Source: an uncultured Acidobacteriota bacterium (GTDB taxonomy: Bacteria > Acidobacteriota > Blastocatellia > Pyrinomonadales > Pyrinomonadaceae). From it: a stretch of 63,455 bases of DNA. Below the pieces are notes generated by a model. The model did not search any database. It was not told the DNA's origin and saw nothing but the letters and a program-made list of their open reading frames with translations. Location of the stretch: NCBI GenBank assembly GCA_937859595.1, contig CALMAH010000031.1:1-63455 (forward strand), written 5' to 3'. The position numbers and the translations under genes were made by a program. This document shows, piece after piece, positions 54,932 through 63,078 of the stretch; position 1 is the stretch's first letter; every line of letters starts with the position of its first letter.

Positions 54932-56274
54932 CTCTCCTCATACCGTTTAAGTTTTCTGTAGAGCGTGGAAAGGTCGATGCCGAGGGTCTTTGCGGCGAGC
55001 ACCTTATCGTTCTCAGACCGCATCATCACATCGGCTATGTGCCGCCGCTCGACCTCATCAAGACTCATGGCCGCGTGCGGTTTCGAATTTGCCCCCAATG
55101 TGCCCGCTCCCGCAGCGATCTTATCCGGAAGATCGAGCTCGGTTATCTGATCCTCACTTAGAATAAATGCTCGTTCTATCACGTTTTGAAGCTCGCGGAC
55201 GTTTCCGGGCCAACGATAACGCAGGAGGGCGTTCATCGCGGTTTCGGAGATCGGCTTGTGGACGCGGCCCTGTTCGCGGGCCGTTTTTGCGAGGAAGTGT
55301 TGGGCGAGCAGCGGAATGTCGCCGGTGCGTTCGCGAAGCGGCGGCAGGGCGATCTCGATCACATTCAGCCGATAAAAAAGATCTTCGCGGAAATTTCCTG
55401 CGGCTACCTCCGCCTCAAGGTCACGGTTCGTAGCAGCCACGATACGCGCATCGAAAGGCTCAGGGCGGACAGAGCCAACAGGAACCACTTCACGCTCCTG
55501 GAGGGCTCGGAGCAGCTTTACCTGAAGCGGGACGGGCATTTCGCCGACCTCGTCGAGAAAGATGGTGCCGCCATCAGCCGAGGCGAGCAGTCCTTTCTTT
55601 TCGGCGACGGCACCGGTGAAAGAGCCCTTTGTGTGGCCGAAAAGCTCGGATTCGAGCAGCGTTTCGGGCAGGGCACCGCAGTTAATTGCGAGAAACGTCT
55701 TATCGGCACGGGGGCTTTGAAAATGGATGGCGCGGGCGACCAGTTCCTTGCCGGTGCCGCTCTCGCCGGAAATGAGCACAGTGCTGTCGGAATCGGCGAC
55801 CTTTTCGATCAGTGAGCGAACGCGGTTAAGGCCGTCGCTGCGGCCGATCATCTCGGAAAAACCCGAGTGGCGGTCAAGCTCACGGCGGAGCGCCCGGTTC
55901 TCGCGGAAGAGACGGTGCTGGGCAATGGCATTTTTTACCGTGGTGATAAGTTCCTCATTTACAAAGGGTTTGGTCACGTAGTCGTAGGCACCCTTGCGAA
56001 GCGCCGCGACCGCCGAATCGACAGAGGAAAATGCGGTAATGATGATGACAAGAGCCTCTTCGTCGAGGGTTTTGATCGTGTCGAGAAACTCTATGCCGTC
56101 CATGCCCGGCATTTTTATGTCCGTGATGGTAACGGCGACATCGGTGGTTGCAAGTATCTCGAGCGCAGTCTCGGCACTGTCGGCCGTGAGCACGTCAAAG
56201 CCCTCGCTCTCCAACAGACGACGAAGGATCGAGCGCATCAGCTCTTCGTCTTCAACTATAAGGACCTTTTTCAT
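54928..56274 (-). CDS. NtrC-family sigma-54-dependent response regulator
   Basis: The 448-residue protein has a receiver domain (1-120, phosphoacceptor Asp52 in ITDIKMPGMDG, Lys in TKPFVNEE), an AAA+ domain with Walker A GESGTGKE and the sigma-54 contact loop GSFTGA (a Ser variant of GAFTGA), and a C-terminal Fis-type helix-turn-helix (AAKTLGIDLSTLYRKLKRYE). It activates sigma-54 promoters. No histidine kinase is adjacent, so the partner is elsewhere. Confidence 0.95.
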   Translation of the reverse strand: MKKVLIVEDEELMRSILRRLLESEGFDVLTADSAETALEILATTDVAVTITDIKMPGMDGIEFLDTIKTLDEEALVIIITAFSSVDSAVAALRKGAYDYVTKPFVNEELITTVKNAIAQHRLFRENRALRRELDRHSGFSEMIGRSDGLNRVRSLIEKVADSDSTVLISGESGTGKELVARAIHFQSPRADKTFLAINCGALPETLLESELFGHTKGSFTGAVAEKKGLLASADGGTIFLDEVGEMPVPLQVKLLRALQEREVVPVGSVRPEPFDARIVAATNRDLEAEVAAGNFREDLFYRLNVIEIALPPLRERTGDIPLLAQHFLAKTAREQGRVHKPISETAMNALLRYRWPGNVRELQNVIERAFILSEDQITELDLPDKIAAGAGTLGANSKPHAAMSLDEVERRHIADVMMRSENDKVLAAKTLGIDLSTLYRKLKRYEES

Positions 56275-56381
56275 CGCCGTCGGGGAGAGCTCTCTAAACT
56301 CCTTGAGTTGTGGTGGTTTCGTAACACGAGCTTACCTATTTCCTTTCTTACCCTCAAGAGGTTGTGGACGAGGTGTAAATA

Positions 56382-57025
56382 ATCTCACGCAAAGAGGCCA
56401 AGAACGCAAAGGAAGGCTGATGATACAAAAGTGAAAGCATTTTCACGCAAAGACGCCAAGAACGCAAAGGAACGCAAGGTGATCCTGTAAACACACCGAT
56501 CTCTTAAAGGAGCGTAATACTGATCTTATAAAATCATTGAGAGATATTTCTTTGCCAACTTTGCGGCTTGGCGTGAGAAAAATAAAGCAATTTCACGCAA
56601 AGCTCGCGAAGAACGCAAAGGGCGGCAGATGATCCAAAACTGAAAGCATTTTCACGCAAAGACGCCAAGAACGCAAAGGAACGCAAGGTGATCCTGTAAA
56701 CACACCGATCTCTTAAAGGAGCGTAATACTGATCTTATAAAATCATTGAGAGATATTTCTTTGCCAACTTTGCGGCTTGGCGTGAGAAAAATAAAGCAAT
56801 TTCACGCAAAGCTCGCGAAGAACGCAAAGGGCGGCAGATGATCCAAAACTGAAAGCATTTTCACGCAAAGCCGCGAAGAACGCAAAGGAACGCAAGGTGA
56901 TCTTGTAAACACGCAGATGTTCTTAAAGGAGCGTAATGCTGATCTTATAAAATCATTGAGAGACACTTCTTTGCCAACTTTGCGGCTTGGCGTGAGAATA
57001 GAAAAGATTTATGGAAAGATGCCAA
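56382..57025. repeat. CGCAAAG-family array with a 209-bp tandem repeat
   Basis: A 209-bp unit begins at 56442, 56651 and 56860 (the last truncated and diverged). The first two look identical by eye. Each contains a forward TTCACGCAAAGACGCCAAGA arm, an AT-rich middle (GATCTTATAAAATCATTGAG) and an opposed arm TTTGCCAACTTTGCGGCTTG, giving an inverted-repeat, MITE-like layout. No gene is present between 56275 and 57072. Confidence 0.92.
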
Positions 57026-57072
57026 GAGGTCAAAGAGAGTGATAGAGCGCCGTAAATGCAATATACCTCAGG

Positions 57073-57456
57073 TCATTCACTCAAATTATTTACGACCCTG
57101 GTGATGCCGTCCTTTATCAGTGCTACGTTGAAGTTTATCAGCAGACCTAGCCTCATGTCAGCGAGCCTGAGATAAGTTAGTAATATCTTGCCATGGACCG
57201 GAGCTATGGCTTCAATGGATTTACACTCGATTATTACTTTGTTTTCCACGATGATGTCTGCTCGGAACCCCAGTTCAAGGTTTATTTCCTGATATTGGGC
57301 AGGGATGCCGCGCTCTACGTCTATACGAAGTCCGCATCGGCGAATTTCGTATGCAAGAGCGGCCTGGTACACAGTCTCCAAAAGTCCTGGCCCAAGTGTT
57401 TTATGGACCTTAAAGGCACAATTTACAACGATCTTTGCGATCTCGTTCTCATGCAT
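57073..57456 (-). CDS. GxxExxY protein (PD-(D/E)XK-like fold)
   Basis: The 127-residue protein has the namesake motif GPGLLETVY, then GFRADIIVENKVIIECKSIE with the acidic and lysine residues of a PD-(D/E)XK-like nuclease core, and LLTYLRLADMRLGLLINFN. Function is unknown in the family. ATG 57456 is preferred to a TTG at 57471. It is embedded between two blocks of the CGCAAAG repeat, with related composite units on both sides. Confidence 0.9.
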   Translation of the reverse strand: MHENEIAKIVVNCAFKVHKTLGPGLLETVYQAALAYEIRRCGLRIDVERGIPAQYQEINLELGFRADIIVENKVIIECKSIEAIAPVHGKILLTYLRLADMRLGLLINFNVALIKDGITRVVNNLSE

Positions 57457-57539
57457 GTTTTTAATTACCAATAAAATCTTTCCAGTATCATGACGATTCC
57501 CTGAGCCTGTCCCGATTTGGGTATTATTGTTAGATCATT

Positions 57540-57985
57540 CTATGCGGCTTGAGGCGAGAAAAGAAATCAATTTCACGCAAAGACGCGAAGAACGCAAAGG
57601 AACGCAAGGTGAGCATGTAAACACGCCTATGTTCTTAAAAAAGCGTCATCTGATCTTATACGAAGTGCCTTAAGTCATTGAGAGATATTTCTTTGCGAAC
57701 TTTGCGGCTTGGCGTGAGAAAAAGAAAGCATTTTCACGCGAAGACGCCAAGAACGCAAAGGAACGCAGATGGTCCAAAAGTGAAAGCATTTTCACGCGAA
57801 GACGCCAAGAACGCAAAGGAAAGCAGATGATCAAAAAGTGAACGCATTTTCACGCGAAGCTCGCGAAGAACGCAAAGGAAGGCTGATGATCCAAAAGTGA
57901 AAGCATTTTCACGCTACGACGCCAAGAACGCAAAGGAACGCAGATGATCCAAAAGTGAAAGCATTTTCACGTCAAAAGCTCGTCA
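57540..57985. repeat. CGCAAAG-family repeat array, right block
   Basis: The block starts with a composite (TTTCACGCAAAGACGCGAAG, AT-rich middle, opposed TTTGCGAACTTTGCGGCTTG) related to the 209-bp unit, then continues with five simple units of about 57 bp carrying TTTTCACGCGAAGACGCCAA and GATCCAAAAGTGAAAGCAT-like spacers. No gene lies between 57457 and 58163. Confidence 0.9.
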
Positions 57986-58163
57986 GTAAGTTAAAGGAAA
58001 CTGAATGTACTAAGGTTAAGATGAGCGGCATTAGGGGCCTCGAAAAACCGTGATGACTCGAATTGTCTGACGTCATAGGATGAAGGCTGTTCATAGTCTA
58101 GCATAAGCTTTAATCTTTGCCGGATTTCATGTTAGCATCAAGCTTATCGTTGCGATCCCGGAG

Positions 58164-60665
58164 ATGCGTTTTCACAGGCTTTATTCACTAGTTTTACTGC
58201 TATCATTGCTTTTTCTCACAGGAAACGCACAGCAGACCAACCCTGTCGAGCGGCAGGTGGCAAATCCCATTACAGACACACCAAACGTTAATCCGGTTTC
58301 TGCCGAACAGCTTACGGCCCCCAGGCCGCGTCGGGGCGGGCCCGGGCCGGAAGGCGGCGACGGCGAGTTGGTAGTCTATTCGGAGACCCAGATCGTTGAA
58401 GGGGAAGAAGGGAAGAGGGTGATAATTCACTCCGGAAACGTCGATGCCCGGTATGGCATCTACCGGATGCAGGCCGACAGGATAACCATCTTTCAGGCAG
58501 AGAACCGGATGTTGGCAGAGGGCAACGTGGTCTTTGACCAGGGCGAGGACCAGCGGATCACGGGAGCAAGGGCGGACTGGAACTACAGGACAAAGCTCGG
58601 CTGGTTCGAGGATTCGACAGGGTTTACGAACCAGACCAATGACGGCAGCGTGATTTATTTTACCGCCGATCGCGTGGAGCGGGTCTCGCTGAATGAGGTT
58701 GTGGTCACCCGAGGGATGTTCACCGCGTGTGACGAGGCGGTGCCGAAATGGTCATTTACGGCGGACGAGGCTCGGATAAGGACAAACGACCGGATCAGGC
58801 TCAAGAATGCGAAATTCCGGCTTTCGGATGTGCCGGTGGTGCCGGTTCCGTTCGCTTCGATCCCGATCCGCGAACAGGACCGGGCGAGCGGTTTTCTGAC
58901 GCCTACGATAGGGTATTCACGCAACAAGGGACTTCGGCTTTCCGGAGCCTATTTCCAGACCCTCGGCCCTTCAGCGGACGCCACGATCAGGACAGACATT
59001 TTCACCTCGCGGGGTATCGGCTACGGGCTAGACATAAGGACGAGGGCGAATTCGCGTTCATATCTCAATCTCGGATTCTACGCCGTAAAGGACCGCATTT
59101 TTGGCAAAAAGGCCAGCCCGGAATTTCCCGACCAGGGAGGCACGATGGTATATGGCGAGGGCGTTCATTTTTTCCCGAACGGGTTTACGGCGGCGGTGGA
59201 CGTCAGGCTGACCTCGAACCTAGCTTTCAGACAAGTATTTTCGGATGGCATACAGCAGGTGATATCGCCGATCGAGGTTTCGCAGGCGTTCGTGAATAAG
59301 AGTTGGGATAACTACACGCTGAACCTGTTGGCGCGATCACAGGTGATATCGATACCGAACGTAAGCATCAGGACGAGAAATCTGCCCAGTGTGAATTTTG
59401 AGAAGCGGCCGTCGATGTTGTCGTTTCTGAAGCCGATATATTTTTCGTTCAAGACAAGCGTGGAGGGAGTGGCGCGTCGCGAGCGAGCAGACGACCTGAG
59501 TCTCTATCAGACGATGACGGGCGGTGACCCGCTGTTTTCCCCGGCCTTGGGCCAACGATTTGACATCTACCCGCAGCTGACGCTTCCGATAAATACGAAA
59601 TACGTAAACCTAACGGCGACGGGGGCGATGCGGGTGACGTATTACTCCAATTCGCTCAACCCTTTACGCCAAGTTGTCGGCAACGACGTGGTACGCCGGT
59701 ACGGCGAATTTCAATTTGATATCAGGCCAGTTGCGCTGGCAAGAAATTTCTATGGAAAGAGCGGCACGTTCCGCTTTCGCCACGTGATAGAGCCCTATGC
59801 GACATACCGATTTGTGAAAGGGGTGGACAATTTTCATCGCATAATCCGGTTTGACCATCTGGACACCTTGACGGACACGAACGAGATCGAATTTGGGCTG
59901 GTGAACCGCATCTACACCCGGAAATATGCCGAGGCCGTGACCGACGAGGCCCAGCAGAGGCTGCGCGAAGCGGGCGGCGGGATGGCGGATCCGGCATCGG
60001 TGCAGCCCTATGAGATATTCAGCCTGGCGGTTCGCGGGAAATATTTCTTTGACGAGACGTTTGGCGGGGCACTGGTGCCCGGAAGGCGTAACCAAATAGC
60101 ACCGATCACGGCGCTGAGCTTTTATACATTTGGCGGGGTGCCGAGGAGATTTTCGCCGCTGAGCGTGGACATGAATTATCGGCCGCAGAGGACGATATTT
60201 TTTAACGGCCGGGCCGACATAAGCACAAAAGGCGACGCGCTAAGGACCGTTTCGGCAACGGTCGGCTACGACACGCCGATGCTGAAATTCTTTCAGACGT
60301 TCTATTACACACGTGCCGTTACGCTGATCCCGTCGCTGGCCCAATACGCCGATCCGCGAGGAAACGAGCCGGGGACGCTGAGGGGTTCGCAATGGAGCCC
60401 ATCGGTCTTTGTCGGCGACCGCAGCAAGGGGCTGTACGGCGGGGCCTCGGTCTTTTTCGATTTCGAGAATCGGCGTGCGACCCAGCTCTCGCCGCGGGTC
60501 AGCTCGCTTTACACGCTGGGCTATGCGGGAAAATGCTGCACGATGGCCATCCAGTACTTTTCATTTAACGTAGGCGCGCGAAACGAGAACCGGGTCGTGC
60601 TCTCATTTCGTCTAAACGGCCTCGGCAGCTTCGGAACCGAACAGATAGCACAGGGGATGAGGTAA
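58164..60665 (+). CDS. lptD: LPS-assembly outer-membrane protein LptD
   Basis: The 833-residue protein has a signal peptide (LYSLVLLLSLLFLTGNAQ), an OstA/LptA-type beta-jellyroll (about 70-200; VDARYGIYRMQADRITIFQA, MLAEGNVVFDQGEDQRITGA) and a large C-terminal beta-barrel (from about 235). LptD inserts lipopolysaccharide into the outer leaflet, which marks the organism as a diderm. Length is normal. GGAG abuts the ATG with little spacing, which is odd, but the signal peptide fits this start. Confidence 0.92.
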   Translation: MRFHRLYSLVLLLSLLFLTGNAQQTNPVERQVANPITDTPNVNPVSAEQLTAPRPRRGGPGPEGGDGELVVYSETQIVEGEEGKRVIIHSGNVDARYGIYRMQADRITIFQAENRMLAEGNVVFDQGEDQRITGARADWNYRTKLGWFEDSTGFTNQTNDGSVIYFTADRVERVSLNEVVVTRGMFTACDEAVPKWSFTADEARIRTNDRIRLKNAKFRLSDVPVVPVPFASIPIREQDRASGFLTPTIGYSRNKGLRLSGAYFQTLGPSADATIRTDIFTSRGIGYGLDIRTRANSRSYLNLGFYAVKDRIFGKKASPEFPDQGGTMVYGEGVHFFPNGFTAAVDVRLTSNLAFRQVFSDGIQQVISPIEVSQAFVNKSWDNYTLNLLARSQVISIPNVSIRTRNLPSVNFEKRPSMLSFLKPIYFSFKTSVEGVARRERADDLSLYQTMTGGDPLFSPALGQRFDIYPQLTLPINTKYVNLTATGAMRVTYYSNSLNPLRQVVGNDVVRRYGEFQFDIRPVALARNFYGKSGTFRFRHVIEPYATYRFVKGVDNFHRIIRFDHLDTLTDTNEIEFGLVNRIYTRKYAEAVTDEAQQRLREAGGGMADPASVQPYEIFSLAVRGKYFFDETFGGALVPGRRNQIAPITALSFYTFGGVPRRFSPLSVDMNYRPQRTIFFNGRADISTKGDALRTVSATVGYDTPMLKFFQTFYYTRAVTLIPSLAQYADPRGNEPGTLRGSQWSPSVFVGDRSKGLYGGASVFFDFENRRATQLSPRVSSLYTLGYAGKCCTMAIQYFSFNVGARNENRVVLSFRLNGLGSFGTEQIAQGMR

Positions 60666-60711
60666 AAAGGAGACAAAGAATTCACGATCGAACATTCGCA
60701 AACGAAGGCGC

Positions 60712-61326
60712 CTACCTCGTCCCGCTCGAAGAATGAAAACCACAGCTTGCCTCACTCCATTCGGTGACAAATCTACGATCTTTCACCGCCGGCAAAAATA
60801 TCGTGTCTCGGACGGACTGAACGCAGCGTTGATCCATGTCTGAGCGGATGCCCGAAAGGAGCCTGACCTCACCGATAGAGCCTTCGGCGGCAAATTCGAC
60901 CGAAAGTTTTACGGTGCCGTTTCTCATTCGAACACCGGGAGGCATCGGTGCGGGCCTCGGCGCATGTAAGGTCGTTGCCGGCCGATCCGGTAACGGAACA
61001 CGATATGACCGCTCCATTCCTTCAACAAGAAGCAGGACAAACCGGCGGGTTGACTTTTTATCCCCTTTTCGCTGCAGCTCGTTACCCGTGCTGCGAAGCC
61101 GCTCCCACCACTCGCACTCCTCGGGAGTGCACGGTTCCGTCGCCTCGGGAATCTCAGTGAACGTTTTAAGAACAACTGTTGAACCGACGGTTCTCGTGAT
61201 CGATCTAGACTCCTGTGCCAAAGCGCTTCCAACGAGAAGCCCCACAAGCAGAAAAATGACCAGGCTGCTTAGAATCCTACGGAAGGGATCGCGGTTAGGG
61301 TTCGGAAAATAAGATGTTTCTTTCAT
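60712..61326 (-). CDS. TonB C-terminal-like domain protein
   Basis: The 204-residue protein has an N-terminal hydrophobic helix (ILSSLVIFLLVGLLVGSALA), a variable middle with CTPEECEWW, and a C-terminal domain that matches the TonB-type alpha/beta fold (TVKLSVEFAAEGSIGEVRLL, then a helix and IFLPAVKDRRF). Many acidobacterial proteins use this domain outside classical iron uptake. No ExbB/ExbD genes are near. It is convergent with lptD. Confidence 0.75.
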   Translation of the reverse strand: MKETSYFPNPNRDPFRRILSSLVIFLLVGLLVGSALAQESRSITRTVGSTVVLKTFTEIPEATEPCTPEECEWWERLRSTGNELQRKGDKKSTRRFVLLLVEGMERSYRVPLPDRPATTLHAPRPAPMPPGVRMRNGTVKLSVEFAAEGSIGEVRLLSGIRSDMDQRCVQSVRDTIFLPAVKDRRFVTEWSEASCGFHSSSGTR

Positions 61327-61517
61327 GTGACGTCATCGAAAAACTCAATTTTCCCGGATTATATATCACATAAGTATTAGGTCAAAAGTTTTTTATTAGA
61401 CGCTTGCACATGATCTGACGGGGCGGGGGTAAAGGTCAGTGCCGTAGTCCAGACAGAAAATGGCTCGGTTCTTGTACGTGCGGGAAGAGACCGGCCGTGG
61501 AACCGGGTCAGAACAGG

Positions 61518-62999
61518 TCAGAAGCGTGAGGTGAGTTTCTTAATGTGCCAGGAGTTGTTTTTTTCGTTCATCGTGGCGCAGAGTATCTTGTTGCCGTCGG
61601 TCCGGACATTTACGAGACCGTAGATCAGCCCGGCGACGATGTAGGTCCGGTTGAGGCGTCGGTTAACGGTGGTCGGGTTGAGGTCGCCCGCCTTTGTGAC
61701 CTTTGCCTCGATGGTGACCTTGCTTAGCTGGTCCTGCGGTACGACGACGTTTCCGGCAGGATCGGCAACGGTGACCTTCGACGGTTTTCCGAGATTGGTG
61801 CTGCGGGCAAGCTCGGTAGAATAGACAAGCGGCGAGACCAGTTTGTCGTTTGCGATATCGAGATAGCCGGTCGTGGCGCTCGCGGCAACGATGCTCGGAC
61901 GGGGATGGTCGTGGCCCTCGGCGTCGCCGGACGAGATAACGGTAACGGCCGGGTGCATCGCGGCGAGAAATTCGTAGGAAATGTCGTCGCTGCCGTGGTG
62001 ACATGCCTTGGCGACATCGCAGAGAAACTCCATCCGGCTGCCGGTATAGTCCTCAAGAAGCTGCCGCTGGCTTAGTGTGTTGAGATCGCCCGTCAGCAGG
62101 ATGCGGGTCCGGCCATAGTCCATCCGCAACAGCAGGCTATTGCCGTTTGTGTTTTGGCTGGGTGCCGAAGCAAAACGGTGGAGCACCGGTTTGTTCGCCA
62201 GGCGTTTTTCGACCGGAGCGAGGATGCGGAGGGCGACACCGCCATTTGCCCCGTCAAAGCCCGGAACGAATTGGTCGCGGTGGCTAAGCCGTTTGATCGG
62301 CGTGGCTGAGCCGGTCGAGGTTTTGGTCTGCGTCACATTTCGCAGAAATCCGGCCCATTCGCCCTGGAGCTTTGGCTGGGCATTGGGCTGGAGAGCGGAG
62401 ACGACCTGTTGGCGATTGCCGACAAGCTGGGTGAGAAATTTGCCGTCGGGCGACGCCGGGCCGAGCCAGCGTTTGCCGTCGGCGGGATCGACCCACCATC
62501 CGACCCCGGCATGATAGAAACGATCGACGCGGACATCCTGTGCATCGAGTTCGGCATTTTGCGAAACGTCGAGCAGGTCGGCGAGGCCTCCGTAATGATC
62601 GGCGTCGTTGTGGGAAGCCATCATCACATCGAGGTGGATGCGGGGCAGGCCGTAATCCTTTGCAAATTTCCAATCGACAAAGTCGGCGGCGTTTTTCCCC
62701 GAAGGCTGGCTGGCTCGCTTATAACCGCCGTCGATCATGATGTGGCGGCCATCGGGCGTGCGGATCAATATCCCGTCGCCCTGGCCAACGTCGATAAAAT
62801 AGATCTCAAGCAGCGATTCGTCGCCAATGGCCGAATTGCTCACCCATCCCGTCTTGTTCCGCGCGCGAACCTTTGTCCTCGCCGCCCCAACCTCCAGCAC
62901 CCGCAAACCATCCCCCCAAAGCAGATCGGACAGCTTCTTCGTCCCGGTCTCAGCCGAATAAAACGGCGCAGTGTCGGTTGATATATATTTTGTGGGCAT
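61518..62999 (-). CDS. Metallo-beta-lactamase (ComEC/Rec2-like) protein with SH3-like N-terminus
   Basis: The 493-residue protein starts with an SH3-like segment (VRARNKTGWVSN) and then a ComEC-type metallo-beta-lactamase domain: YFIDVGQGDGILIRTPDGRH, metal-binding ASHNDADHYGGL, ILLTGDLNTLSQRQLLEDY and KACHHGSDDISYEFL. There is no membrane part and no signal peptide, so it is probably cytoplasmic. Its substrate is unknown; similar soluble proteins occur near defence or repair genes, but nothing here supports that. Confidence 0.85.
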   Translation of the reverse strand: MPTKYISTDTAPFYSAETGTKKLSDLLWGDGLRVLEVGAARTKVRARNKTGWVSNSAIGDESLLEIYFIDVGQGDGILIRTPDGRHIMIDGGYKRASQPSGKNAADFVDWKFAKDYGLPRIHLDVMMASHNDADHYGGLADLLDVSQNAELDAQDVRVDRFYHAGVGWWVDPADGKRWLGPASPDGKFLTQLVGNRQQVVSALQPNAQPKLQGEWAGFLRNVTQTKTSTGSATPIKRLSHRDQFVPGFDGANGGVALRILAPVEKRLANKPVLHRFASAPSQNTNGNSLLLRMDYGRTRILLTGDLNTLSQRQLLEDYTGSRMEFLCDVAKACHHGSDDISYEFLAAMHPAVTVISSGDAEGHDHPRPSIVAASATTGYLDIANDKLVSPLVYSTELARSTNLGKPSKVTVADPAGNVVVPQDQLSKVTIEAKVTKAGDLNPTTVNRRLNRTYIVAGLIYGLVNVRTDGNKILCATMNEKNNSWHIKKLTSRF

Positions 63000-63078
63000 G
63001 TCGAACCGTCCTTTTACGCGAATGATAATATACGAATTCCGCCCGGCTGAAAAGCATTTTTTTCTTCGATCTTCGAGA

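Noticed and set aside
53400..57985. CRISPR array.
   Set aside because: The repeats are interspersed in both orientations with spacers that are themselves repeated, unit lengths vary, and no cas gene is present.
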